Assembly (NCBI GenBank): GCA_016647705.1
Contig: CM028336.1
Span: 10,548,880 to 10,612,879 of the forward strand
Direction of reading: 5' to 3'
DNA length: 64,000 nt
Source of the DNA: Eucommia ulmoides
Lineage: Eukaryota; Streptophyta; Magnoliopsida; Garryales; Eucommiaceae
Under the pieces are notes generated by a model. The model was not told the origin of the DNA, ran no database searches, and was given only the letters and a program-made list of their open reading frames with translations. This document shows, piece by piece, positions 49,001 through 56,916 of the stretch (position 1 is the stretch's first letter; each line of letters opens with the position of its first letter). A program made the translations under genes and the position numbers.

Positions 49001-51626
49001 ATTCGGTGATGGTTGTCATGGATAGATTTTCTCAAATGGCCTATTTTATCCCTTGCAACAAGTCGACTGACGCGTCACATTTGGCCAAATTGTTTTATAG
49101 GGAAGTTGTACGATTACATGGATTACCTACTTCTATTGCATCAGATCGGGATGTCAAGTTTGTCAGTTATTTTTAGAACACACTTTGTAAGCTTTTTGGT
49201 ACCATTCTGAAATTTTCATCAGCTTTCCACCCCCCAACTGATGGGCAAATTGAGGTTAGTCTAGGTAATTTGCTTCATTGCCTAATGGGTGATAAGTTGG
49301 GTAATTGGGATTTATTGTTGCCTACTGCGAGGTTTGCTTATAATAATTCGGTCAATCGCTCCGCTGACAAAAGCTATTTTGAGATTGTGCATGGGTTCTC
49401 CCCCCACCAACCTGTCGACCTTATTCCCTTGCCCCTTGACTGTCGCCCTTCTGAGATTGCTGAAAGCCTGAATCTTTGCCCAACACATTCGTGATCTTCA
49501 TGCTAACATTAGGCGCAAGATTGCTATGAGTAATGAAAACTACAAGCTTGCTGCTGATTTGCACCATATAAATGTAGAATTTAAGGAGGGTGAGTATGTA
49601 ATGGTTTGAGTTTGCCCTGAATGATACCCAAAATACTCTTTTAAGAAACTACATGCTAGAGCTACGGGGCCACACCGTATTCTCCGTAGACTTGGACTTA
49701 ATGCTTATTTACGTGATTTACCATCTCATATGCATATTAGTCATGTTTTCAATGTGGAAGACTTGTTGCCTTATCGAGGCACATTCGAACCTTCTATTTT
49801 TTTCACAGGTACTCTTCCTGGGACAGATGTTAATTCGCCGGCACCAACACCGAAGCTACCCCGTCTGCCACCATATAGAGATGATCAAATTAAAGAGGTG
49901 TTAGAAGACGAGATCATTGGCTCATCACAAGGTAGATATCAAAGGTATCTTGTCGAATGGAAGGGTCGACCACTTTCAGATGCTATGTGGATTCTAGACG
50001 AGGAGTTCAAGCGACTTGCACCTGACCACTTGGAGCAGCACCATTCTTATAACTCTCCAGAGGCGAGTTCTTTTCAGCCGGGGAGAATTGATGGGGATCT
50101 AAGGCCACCGCTTCGAACTTATGTACGATGAAGAAGGAAAAATCATTAGTTCTTTTTTCTATAGTAGTTAATTATATTTATAGCCAATAAACTAGCCGTT
50201 ATTCTTATTTTGGCAAATAGCCGTTATTGTTTGCCTATATAATGAGGCTTTATTGTAATAAAATGAGATTTTTCATTAATTGATTATTGAGTTATTTGAG
50301 CAAGATTTTTTTTTTTATTATTATTATTAGTTTTTATATTATTCTTTTTAATTGGCCTCCTTCATCACTCACACACGTATATATACACACACTAGAGGCC
50401 AAAATGTAAATAAATAAAAAAGTGAGGGCAATAAGTAATAACATAATAAAAATATATCTAAAATGCATGTTATGCGGTTCGGTTACACGGTTCGTTTTCA
50501 AGGTTACTATTTCAAAACCAAAATTGTAACTAAAACCATTTAATCGGTTTCAAAACTGAACCATTCAGTTCGGTTCGGTTTGATTCGATTACCTGTCGGT
50601 TCGGGTTAAATTATCAGGTCTAATACAATCTTCACAAGGTCAAACTAGACATTATCAAAAAAACGAGGTGGAAATTTCCCTCATTTGCCCTATACGACTC
50701 TGCCCATGCTTATAGACAAGACTCAGCAATGCACACACTTGTAAACTTACACTGAACCAACCAAAATTTACCACAGACTGATCTAGTGGAAAACATATAA
50801 GCTTGTTGAGAGAGAGCGAGAGAGAGACAGAAAGAGAGACTAACAATGCAAGGATCGAGGTCAAAAAACTTAGAAGTATAGGTCTTGCGCATACTTTCCC
50901 AAGCTTCTCGAACTTCGCCCACTCCAGAAGTGGCAACGTCTACCACCAATCACTATTCAAGAATCAGACAACAATCCAAATTCGAAATTCAACAATAAGA
51001 CAAAAGGAACTTGAATACCAATGCCAATGTAGTGGCCGATTTGAGCTTCGTCCCACTTCGCTTCATCAGGTACTCTTCCACAGTACAAATCACACACCTT
51101 CATCGAAACACCACCAATAATTGAATTGCATTTACACACACAAATACATATGCATAGTGTCACAGGCCAAGCCTTTCGAGGCTGAAAAATGGACCATGCA
51201 GCGTTAACTAGAGGATCCCCTAGTAGCTAGGCAGAGGATCTTGAATAGCGGAAATGGTTTTAATAGCAACAACGTTATACAATAACAACAATAATTGTAT
51301 TAATATGGAAGGTATGACAGGTTTACAATGTTGTAGTGAATCTTGTTGCTATTAGAACCACTTTCTGCTGTTCAAGATCCTGTGATCTTCAGGTTAGCTG
51401 CTAGGCGATCCCTAGTTAGCACCGCACGTTTTCTAACCTCGAAAGGCTCAGCCCGTGACACATAGCATTAAACAACTACTGACATACATAGCGAGAGGGT
51501 TAGCATACGACTTACAGTTGCGTAAGGGGAAACGAAGACCTTGATTAGGGCAGCTTTGGCGAACTCGATGAGTCTATAATGAATTGACTCGGTCGCCGTC
51601 CGGTGACTCGGGATTGCACTCGTCAT
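21477..51626 (-). CDS. mRNA cap guanine-N7 methyltransferase (plant type 2), 11 coding exons over 30 kb
   Basis: Transfers a methyl group from S-adenosylmethionine to N7 of the 5' guanosine cap of mRNA; expected in the nucleus. Coding exons in order: 51626-51516, 51097-51019, 50939-50845, 42910-42839, 42681-42572, 34364-34242, 34124-34032, 33701-33633, 23299-23211, 22962-22868, 21626-21477. All junctions are GT-AG and join in frame to 361 residues, close to the 370 I recall for Arabidopsis At3g52210. Landmarks: [14 protein letters not shown] at 17-30; VCDLYCG at 38-44, a weakened form of the SAM-binding motif; IGHYIGID at 57-64; [19 protein letters not shown] at 138-156; [14 protein letters not shown] from 157; [53 protein letters not shown]-terminal [16 protein letters not shown]. 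The coding exons total 1.1 kb; introns 3, 5 and 8 (7.9, 8.2 and 10.3 kb) are swollen by nested transposons. The frame is open upstream to an ATG at 51749, so a 41-residue longer start is possible. Confidence 0.93.
21714..22123 (-). mobile_element. TRIM-like element in methyltransferase intron 10 (fossil)
   Basis: Read on the - strand, an LTR-like unit (21714-21831) runs from TGTTGAATCCCACATCG to TCTACA; a partial second copy lies at 22041-22123. Directly inside the second copy is TGGTATCAGAACC, the methionine-tRNA primer-binding site. The internal part is only about 200 bases and carries two more copies of the GATTCAACAC start. This is the layout of a terminal-repeat retrotransposon in miniature. 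The outer part of the right copy is missing, and a sequence beginning TGTTTGGTTGCATGG follows instead. Confidence 0.65.
22120..22867. other. Rest of methyltransferase intron 10: possible small MITE sequences
   Basis: A 90-base inverted pair, GCATGGAATTGAA at 22131 and its complement near 22190, resembles a tiny MITE. Farther on, GACACCGTTTGATAACG (22424) and its near-complement at 22672-22687 could bound a second one of about 265 bases. Neither shows a target duplication I could confirm. Confidence 0.35.
23447..25006. mobile_element. hAT-like element, 1.56 kb, in methyltransferase intron 8
   Basis: The ends are inverted (TAGGATTGACAAAACG at the left; TAGGGCTGACAAATTG read inward from the right) and perfect 8-base duplications ATCTTAGG flank it (23439-23446 and 25007-25014). 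The interior has many CGTGTCGTGTT and ACACGATAA units in both directions. No transposase was found. It is the same family as the 549-base copy at 29862-30410. It lies about 150 bases from exon 9 of the methyltransferase. Confidence 0.85.
24136..24875. mobile_element. Possible hAT-like element nested inside the 23447-25006 copy
   Basis: The ends TAGGGATGTCAATGG and TAGGGGTTTGTAGATG (read inward) resemble the hAT family at 43872 and 56689, and the composition inside differs from the ACACGATAA-rich host element. The flanking octamers ATCGTGTC and TGCATGTC agree at only 5 of 8 positions, so the call is tentative. Open frames on both strands at 24254-24653 match nothing I recognise. Confidence 0.45.
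25057..25087. repeat. TA microsatellite
   Basis: About 15 TA dinucleotides in methyltransferase intron 8, between the hAT element and the copia fossil. Confidence 0.85.
25092..25168. repeat. Second copy of methyltransferase intron 8 sequence
   Basis: This stretch (starting AATCCTATCATATTGCAAAG) closely resembles 33505-33590 (AATCCTTTAATATTGCAAAG), about 80% alike by eye with a few short gaps. The 33.5-kb copy lies 40-130 bases inside the intron from exon 8; this one borders the copia fossil. The two copies bracket the copia element, a hAT element and the LINE. Confidence 0.7.
25180..29840 (-). mobile_element. Ty1/copia retrotransposon fossil in methyltransferase intron 8
   Basis: On the - strand, from right to left: an LTR-like region (about 29490-29840) ending near a primer-binding-site-like TGGCATTAAAGCCC; the gag start (about 29470-29060); a gag zinc-finger region and protease region (28700-28000); integrase (27723-26820) with the [20 protein letters not shown] motif; reverse transcriptase (26430-25540) with [14 protein letters not shown] and [13 protein letters not shown]; and part of RNase H (25485-25200) with [10 protein letters not shown]. 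The order is that of copia. No 3' LTR is recognisable. It is broken, with roughly ten or more breaks; the age cannot be read from an LTR pair. Confidence 0.85.
29862..30410. mobile_element. hAT-like element, 549 bases, in methyltransferase intron 8
   Basis: The ends are TAGGGCTGGAAAAACG and, read inward from the right, TAGGGCTTGCAATTCG. Perfect 8-base duplications TCACTGAT flank it (29854-29861 and 30411-30418). The interior is built of ACACGATAA and CGTGTCGTGTT units like the larger copy at 23447-25006, of which it is a shorter relative. It has no coding capacity. Confidence 0.9.
30527..33370 (-). mobile_element. RTE-type LINE in methyltransferase intron 8
   Basis: A non-LTR retrotransposon of about 2.84 kb read on the - strand. 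The 5' half has an endonuclease domain (about 33158-32400: [37 protein letters not shown]); the 3' half has reverse transcriptase (31690-30556: [29 protein letters not shown]). It ends in a TTG repeat tail (CAACAACAAC on the + strand at 30527), as plant RTE elements do. Direct repeats CTTCTACCTT flank it (30517-30526 and 33371-33380). The reading frame is split into at least four pieces: frame changes separate the endonuclease parts near 32640-32710 and the reverse transcriptase near 31370-31380, and most sequence between 32057 and 31700 is not in one clean frame. It is inactive and shorter than a full element. Confidence 0.88.
33196..33372. repeat. 63-base tandem-type repeat at the LINE 5' end
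   Basis: Two copies of a unit of about 63 bases beginning CGCCCAACGCTTAATG (33202) and CGCCCCAACGTTTAATG (33312) lie 110 bases apart. Both fall inside the LINE as bounded by its target duplications, in its 5' untranslated part. Confidence 0.65.
34365..34916. other. Native part of methyltransferase intron 5
   Basis: Unremarkable AT-rich intron DNA between exon 6 and the first transposon. The one open frame (34512-34718) resembles nothing. Confidence 0.5.
34917..35312 (+). mobile_element. TRIM retrotransposon in methyltransferase intron 5
   Basis: Two 116-base direct terminal repeats (34917-35032 and 35197-35312) start TGTTAG-ATCCCACATC and end TTTATAATA or TTTATAACA. The primer-binding site TGGTATCAGAGCCTAACC follows the first at 35035, and a purine-rich AGCCTAGGGGAA precedes the second. 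The internal part is only about 164 bases and non-coding, as in terminal-repeat retrotransposons in miniature. The repeats differ at about 14% of positions by eye, which suggests an old insertion. No target duplication is visible because the right edge abuts the gypsy LTR. Confidence 0.85.
35314..40812 (+). mobile_element. Ty3/gypsy retrotransposon fossil in methyltransferase intron 5
   Basis: LTRs of about 400 bases lie at 35314-35712 and 40415-40812 and differ at about 6% of positions by eye, which suggests an insertion a few million years old. Between them, in gypsy order on the + strand: gag with a retrotransposon-gag domain (36230-36700) and a CCHC-like zinc region (about 36890), aspartic protease ([13 protein letters not shown], about 37160), reverse transcriptase (37868-38160: [13 protein letters not shown]), RNase H (38560-38960: [20 protein letters not shown]), integrase (39050-39600), and a chromodomain-like end (40240-40390). 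The element has most of its parts but is broken, with about ten breaks. Confidence 0.9.
40856..41850. mobile_element. PIF/Harbinger MITE, 995 bases, in methyltransferase intron 5
   Basis: The ends are inverted (CGGTATGTTTGGTTGGATGG at the left; CGGCTCGTTTGGTTGGACGG read inward from the right), flanked by TTA target duplications (40853-40855 and 41851-41853), which is the PIF/Harbinger rule. Subterminal GGAATGGAAT and ATTCCATTCC stretches are inverted and match those of the 3.55-kb element at 57753-61304, so that element family probably mobilised it. The middle is a tandem repeat (next entry). No coding capacity. Confidence 0.9.
41080..41575. repeat. Minisatellite of about 20-base units inside the MITE
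   Basis: About 25 degenerate copies of AAATTGAGAACAGAAACTG-like units, some 18-21 bases each. Strong A-rich strand bias. The open frame on the - strand (41185-41418, repeated [10 protein letters not shown]) is just this repeat translated. Confidence 0.85.
41851..42571. other. Native part of methyltransferase intron 5 near exon 5
   Basis: AT-rich intron DNA with no feature that I recognise; no open frame with family similarity. Confidence 0.5.
42669..42815. repeat. Tandem copy of the exon 5 splice-acceptor region
   Basis: The stretch 42669-42740, which spans the start of methyltransferase exon 5 and its acceptor (TTTCAAAACAAAGCTGCAAG on the + strand), is repeated in slightly changed form at about 42752-42815 (TTTGAAACAAAGCTGCAAGC), with the following GGTTTGTTTC also repeated. 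The duplicate therefore holds a second candidate acceptor about 80 bases upstream in the direction of transcription. Confidence 0.75.
43872..50622. mobile_element. hAT-like element (574 bases) split by a gypsy insertion, intron 3
   Basis: The outer ends are TAGGGATGGCAACGGTTCGG at the left and TAGACCTGATAATTTAAC read inward from the right. Perfect 8-base duplications ATACAATC flank them (43864-43871 and 50623-50630). The element's own sequence is 43872-44190 plus 50368-50622 and is rich in AACCAAAACC and GGTTCGGTT units; the rest is the nested gypsy element. It is related to the copy at 56689-57309. No transposase is present. Confidence 0.9.
44191..50367 (+). mobile_element. Ty3/gypsy retrotransposon fossil nested in the hAT element, intron 3
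   Basis: LTRs start TGATGGGGATCTAAGG and end CCTCCTTCATCA: 44191-44516 and 50089-50367. They differ in length and at about 8% of positions by eye, so this copy is probably older than the one in intron 5. A primer-binding-like TTGGTATTCAGAGCTT follows the first and a purine-rich GGGGAGAAT precedes the second. In between, in gypsy order: gag (45640-46550), protease region (46600-46980), a long reverse transcriptase-RNase H frame (47206-48579: [42 protein letters not shown]), integrase (48700-49500) and a chromodomain-like end (49730-50131). Most parts are present; it is broken, with several breaks. It entered an AC repeat, so the target duplication is unclear. Confidence 0.92.
50845..51626 (-). 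other. 5' exon cluster of the methyltransferase (exons 1-3)
   Basis: Pointer entry: exons 1 (51626-51516), 2 (51097-51019) and 3 (50939-50845) encode the N-terminus and the SAM-binding part of the methyltransferase described under 21477-51626. The next exon is 7.9 kb away. Automated gene finders may call this cluster as a separate short gene. Confidence 0.85.
51158..51460. mobile_element. Foldback element, 303 bases, in methyltransferase intron 1
   Basis: Arms of about 110 bases are inverted copies of each other: TGTCACAGGCCAAGCCTTTC at the left and TGTCACGGGCTGAGCCTTTC read inward from the right. Five-base repeats CATAG flank it (51153-51157 and 51461-51465). No coding capacity. Inverted arms suggest a MITE, but a 5-base duplication with TG...CA ends is more usual for retroelements, so I cannot name the family. 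Confidence 0.75.
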
Positions 51627-52194
51627 TTCTAAACACCTGAACCCTTCACAAATACCATAGCAGGTGCAGGGAGAACTTTTGCTCTTTATTTTTGGAACGA
51701 ATGGTTTCGGTTTCTTCGGTTCTCTCCCAATGAAAATTACACTAATCACCCCTTGGTCTTAAGATTACGGTCGCATTAATCCCTGATATTTTAATTTAGC
51801 CCTATATCTCAATTTAGCTATTCCAAAACATTGTGTTTGATTTTTTTCGGTGCCTAACTTGTGTTGAACTAAATACAACTATATATATATCTTATTGATA
51901 GGTCATTTCATCGTATTTTATTGTAATCATTAGATTAATCAAATACAGTGTTTGACATAATAAAAAATTTGGATCTCCATTTAACTAATTATTATAAAAG
52001 ATTGATAGTATACACATACAAATACAAATGAACATTGAATACAAATAGAGGGCATTCCAACCAAGAAAGAAATTGTTCATATGGATAAATTTGTCACATG
52101 AATTTTGGATTCGATGTTAATAAGCACATGTATTTTTTGAAGGAAAAAAATTCAATTTAAATCTAAATTATTAAATTCAAGTTCAACACCAATT

Positions 52195-52470
52195 ACGTAA
52201 GAGTGGCCAAATCACTATATACTTCAAAAGAGTTGTTCCACTTAGAACCATATGTTGTAAATTGGAACCTCCTATCATGATATTAGAGCCAAAATTACGA
52301 AAATTCGTCTATCTTTCCTCATAGTCAAATCATTTGTGCAAATCAGGGGTTGCACATTTTTTATCATTTTCTTGTAATCAAATAACTTGTGCAAACTAAG
52401 AATTGCACTCAAGTGCGAGTACTAAATTCCTGTCATACGTCAATTACACGAGAGTATCCAATCATCTCAT
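52195..52470 (+). mobile_element. Decayed TRIM-like copy (fossil)
   Basis: Segments such as GAGTTGTTCCACTTAGAACC, TTGGAACCTCCTATCATG and GATATTAGAGCC match in order the LTR end and primer-binding site of the TRIM array at 53708-54262. It is old and incomplete; no LTR pair remains. Confidence 0.5.
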
Positions 52471-53189
52471 TTTCTCTCAATATTTTGTCTTTTAATTATT
52501 CTAACGTAAACAAAAAAAATGAAAATATGTGAATAATTACTTTTCAATGCAATATGTTAACCTGACACTCAAATTCGTTGTTTTTGCATCTTTGTTTTTA
52601 CACTATCACATGCAACAAAAATTAATAGTATTGAAATATTTCACACACGTATTGTCACATTTATCTCAAGTTCATGGAGTCCAAAACTCAAGTTTTTGTG
52701 TGTAGAAGATGAGTCAAAAATGAGGTTAGGAACCCAAGAAGTATTAGTCTTGTTGGCGAAGAGAGATATCATATTTCCTTGTCAACGAAGTTTTGACTAT
52801 CTTGAGGAGCACTCTAAGAATTAATTTTTGAATTTAATCTTGAATGCACTAGCCGATGTAAGAGAATGCACACTTAAACTTATCCGGACAAAATTTACCA
52901 TGTAATTTTAAAAAAAAAATGGAGTTATGACTTTATGGGGGTGGTAGAAGGAATGGGTTTTAGTGGGGAGTGACAAGTGAGGAAGATGTTTCAGGGTAAA
53001 GTGCACATTTTTATAGTTCAGGGGCTTAAGTGAAAAAACTAAATAGTTAATGGGGGGACAAAAGAACTAGGTTACAAGGCGGGGAAAGAGAATTTAGTTA
53101 GCTTCGTACTCACTACTGACATCTTGAACTGAATTGATCATGTCCGAGCTTTCAAGGAGACTCTCCTAGTTCTTCTCAATTTCTTATCG

Positions 53190-53190
<1 letters not shown>

Positions 53191-53222
<32 letters not shown>
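53191..53222 (+). repeat. GA microsatellite in the DUF455 5' leader
   Basis: An uninterrupted run of about 14 GA dinucleotides ends 2 bases before the start codon. It is either in the 5' untranslated region or close to the transcription start. GA repeats near plant starts can bind BBR/BPC (GAGA-binding) factors; that role is an inference here. Confidence 0.8.
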
Positions 53223-53224
<2 letters not shown>

Positions 53225-53225
<1 letters not shown>

Positions 53226-56200
53226 TGAGCGAGACCTTGGTGGAAGCGGCACTACGGGTGCTGAACACGCCGGACCCATTCGAGAAGGCCCGACTGGGCG
53301 ACGAAGTGGCAACCAAATGGCTCCAAGGAACCATCGCGCAAGCATACGACCCTTCGGAAGACTTCGCCGTGCCGGACAGGCCCGCCAGGCTCACCAATGT
53401 GATCTCCCGAAAACTACTTTTTCTACCCATTGGTTTTTTTCTGTTTTTTTTTTCCCTTTTTTGGGTTCTTCCAAGTGTTCGATGAAATGTCTCAATGACT
53501 GCCATTTTTTTTGGGCAGGTGAAGCTAGTGCCACCAAGCCTGATGCCGAAGCTAGGGAAAGCCGGAAGCTTACAGAGCAGGCAAGCAATTGTTCACAGTC
53601 TTGTTCACACAGAAAGTTGGGCTATCGACTTGTCTTGGGTACTAATAATACTCTATTTACCGGACATATATCCAAGATGATTCTTTATCATTTTAACTCA
53701 ATATTACTGCTAGAATCCCACGTCGAATAGTCTATATATATATATATATGAAAGGGGTTGCTCCATTTAACATAATCTCCTGAAGTGGTATTAGAGTTTG
53801 AAGTTAAGCATGGGAAGCGTCATTTGTTTGTTCCCAATTATTTGAATGTTTGTCTTTTTTTTTTTTTTTTATGTTTGTTTAATTGCATCACGTGCAAAGT
53901 GTCAAAACGGGATTGCACATAAGGGTGGGTGTTAGAATCCCATATCGAATTTGTTAGACTTCCCAAAGTAGTCTATATGTGAAAGGAGTTACTCCACTTA
54001 ACCCCATATAGTTTTAAGTTGTAATCTACTAACATGGTACCTGAATTAGTTTTGGGAAGTCGTATTTGTTTGTACCTGATTGTTTGAATGTTTGTCTTGT
54101 CTCTTCAGTTATTTGATCGCATCACGTGAAAGCGGGGTTACACGTGAGGATAGGCGTTAGAATCCCACATCAAATTTGTAGGCTTCCCAAAGTAGTTTAT
54201 ATATGAAAGGAGTTACTCAACTTAATACCATATGGTTTTAAGTTGGACCTCCTAACAATGTCTTCCAAATGGGTACTATTAAAATCTTAGGGAAAGGGTT
54301 CTTATCTTTCATGATCTTAGCTTCAAACTCGATGGCCTCAAATTTTCAGCTCTGGGGCTTTGGCCATGTAGATCATACTTCCATCACTCAGCTCTAACTT
54401 CAGCCATAGCATGTATTTAATCAATGAAAAAATTTGATCTTTTCTACTCTCTCTCTCTCTCCCCCACCCCATGCCACCCACCCATGATCCACCCCCCTCC
54501 ATGTTAGCAGCCGCTACTAGGTCGATTGACTGTTTTGAAGGTTCTGTTTGGTTCTCTTTCAATTTGTGAATTGGGCCATTGTTGTAAATAGTCCGTTAAT
54601 TATTTGTTATTTTGGTGTCTGGTTGTAAAAATTAGGGAAACAAGCTTGAAAATTGGAGCATCTCACCTTTGATTAAAATTTTGAGTTAAGTTTTTTTTTT
54701 AACAATGATAAGATGTCTTCAATTTGAGAATATAGGGCCCGGTTGTTTATTATTTCTGCTCCCAAATTCTTGTTTCCGTTACCAAAATATTGAAATTTAA
54801 GAACATAAACATGTTTGGTTAACATATTTCTGTTCCCAAATATTTTCAAAATTTTGAGATTACCCTCAAAACTCTTGGAATTTTGAAGAAAAAAAAATTG
54901 TTTTCATTTTTTTTCCACATTATTCTCACTTAAAGTGATGAGATCGGTATTTTTGAAATTCTTAATGAGGTTCTTCCCCCCCCCCTCAAATGGAAGTGGT
55001 ATTGTTTTTTTTTTTTTATCAATTTAGGCTGAGAAAAACACAATGAAGTACTTTCCTATGATTATTTTATTTAGTTGTAATTGATCTTTGTATTTTTATT
55101 TTTCTATAATTTGCGAAAATTGATTGCTTAAAAAAATATGTAAAGTTTATTCTTTGCATTTAAAGTAAATTTTTTCTCAAAAAATATGAGAACTAATGTC
55201 TGCTTCTTTGGTTTCGTTCCATAAATTATGAAACAATTTATGAACAATCATTACGAAAAGTATTTATGTTCCTGAATTATTGAGAAAGAAAACATAATTT
55301 TCATCCCATTTTTTTGGGAGGAGAAACCGGAAAATAGAAATGTTGACCAAACGTCCCCTAAAACTGTGGTTTAACTCTCTAGACTTACTCGATTCACATG
55401 ATTCATAATGAATGCAATACACCACCCTCTTAAAAAAAATTGGAATGTCTGCGCCCTTTTGTTGTCAATTTCAGGACTCACATGAATTCTCTTTTTTTTA
55501 AGGATATCATTTCCCGTTTCGGTAAGCAAGAGTCGATGCCAAGAGAATTTTTCACTGATTTTGTAAAGGTGGCACAAGACGAAGGTCGACACTTCTCCCT
55601 TCTCGCTGAACGGCTGGAGGAATTGGGTTCTTCCTATGGAGCATTGCCGGCTCACGATGGCCTTTGGGATTCGGCTATGGCTACTTCTAAGGACCTGTTG
55701 GCACGCCTTGCAGTCGAGCATTGTGTCCATGAGGTATGCTTAGGTAGCGTTTGGTTTCATGGAATTGGAATTATAAATGAACGAATGTAAAAATTAGGGG
55801 TTTTTGTTGCACACTCCACGAATTTAAATTTTTTTCTCATGCAATCTGTACTGTACAATAATTTTTTCATAAGTCTAAAATTATTATACTGCATGAAAGT
55901 GACCGTAATGTTTTCACATAAAAAATTGCAAAAATTTTATAGTAGCATGAACTTTATAAACTTAAATCCAAGTTCATGAAACGTTCATAAACTTAAATTT
56001 TTTGCCCCACGAACACTAGTATTTATATAAATGAAACATGAAAGAACTGATAGAGAATTGGCGTAACAGGCTAGAGGGCTTGATGTATTGCCCACCACCA
56101 TCTCCCGCTTCCGCAACGGCGGTGATGACCGGACTGCCGTCCTGCTGGAGAATGTGATTTACCCGGAAGAAATCACCCATTGTGCTGCCGGAGTTAAGTG

Positions 56201-56429
56201 GTTCAAATATCTCTGCAGGAGGTCCGGAACCCTAATTTTCAGCGATGACGAAGAAAGTGAAACTACATTGGAGGAAAACAACGACGTGATTCAGAAATTC
56301 CATGCGACCGTAAGAGGGTACTTCCGGGGCCCGCTGAAACCGCCTTTCAACGAGGTGGCAAGATTGGCGGCGGGGTTCGGCCCTTTGTGGTATGAACCTC
56401 TGGCTGTCAAACATAACCCTAAAGAATGA
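53225..56429 (+). CDS. DUF455 ferritin-like protein (4 exons)
   Basis: Member of the DUF455 family (Pfam PF04305), a ferritin-like helical fold related to the diiron tRNA hydroxylase MiaE; its reaction in plants is not known to me. Exons: 53225-53398, 53519-53638, 55503-55733, 56070-56429; all junctions are GT-AG and in frame, giving 294 residues. Possible metal ligands lie in the expected places for a diiron bundle: Glu90 (HTESWAI), Glu125 and His128 (DEGRH), Glu175 (VHEARG), Glu209 and His212 (EEITH). Other conserved stretches are MPREFFTDFVKVAQDEGRHF (109-128) and YFRGPLKPPFN near the C-terminus. No signal or transit peptide is evident. Intron 2 (1.9 kb) holds a TRIM array. The start is the first ATG after the GA repeat and fits the family's MSETLVEAAL-like start. 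Confidence 0.93.
53708..54262 (+). mobile_element. TRIM array with three LTRs in DUF455 intron 2 (fossil)
   Basis: Three LTR-like units begin near 53708 (CTGCTAGAATCCCACGTCG), 53934 (GTTAGAATCCCATATCG) and 54157 (GTTAGAATCCCACATC). Each has a TATATGAAAGG-GTTACTC segment. Between them are two internal parts of about 130-150 bases that share GTTTGTT-CC-GATT, GAATGTTTGTCTT and GCATCACGTG; the first starts with a GTGGTATTAGAG primer-binding site. LTR-internal-LTR-internal-LTR is the product of unequal recombination between two TRIM copies. Non-coding. Confidence 0.8.
54730..55370. repeat. Possible hAT-type MITE in DUF455 intron 2
   Basis: The left end region TAGGGCCCGGTTGTTTATTA and the right end region read inward, TAGGGGACGTTTGGTCAACA, are similar and inverted; inside lie matched TTTCTG-TCCC stretches. 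No matching 8-base duplication was found, so this is tentative. Confidence 0.4.
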
Positions 56430-56688
56430 AGAGAATTGTTTGAGCTCCCACATTATTTTCTCTCTCTGTTTTTTTTTTTTTTCGAAGTGCTTTTTCCCCT
56501 CCCCATTTTCTCTTCTTTTTTCACACGATCATGTTACATTTAATTAATATTGATTCCTTTAACCAGTTATCAATTTTAAATTCCAACTCATTTTGTTGTT
56601 AATTTACCATGATATATTTACACAACTTATTATATATGTCTTAGTTTTATTATAATGTGTTAATTAGTTATGATATTATACTAGCTAT
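56430..56688. other. DUF455 3' region
   Basis: Short intergenic stretch with T-rich runs, presumably holding the 3' untranslated region of the DUF455 gene. No other feature. Confidence 0.45.
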
Positions 56689-56878
56689 TTGGGGAGGCAA
56701 TTGAACTCAAACCGGCAGGTAAGTGAACCAAATTGAACCGAATGGTTTGATTTTGAAACCGGCCAAAAGGTTTCAGTTATAGTTTTAGTTTCATAATTGA
56801 AAACAGAAGTGTTTTTGCTTTTGGTTTTGAGATAATAATTTTAAAATCGAATTGCGTAACCGTTTATTTTACATCTAC

Positions 56879-56916
<38 letters not shown>

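Larger units (their letters stand above)
51627..53224. promoter_or_regulatory. Shared upstream spacer of two divergent genes
   Basis: The methyltransferase (- strand) and the DUF455 gene (+ strand) start 1.6 kb apart and point away from each other, so their promoters must lie here. The spacer holds a decayed TRIM-like stretch (52195-52470) and, directly before the DUF455 ATG, a GA repeat. I see no TATA box that I would assign with confidence to either gene. Confidence 0.55.
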
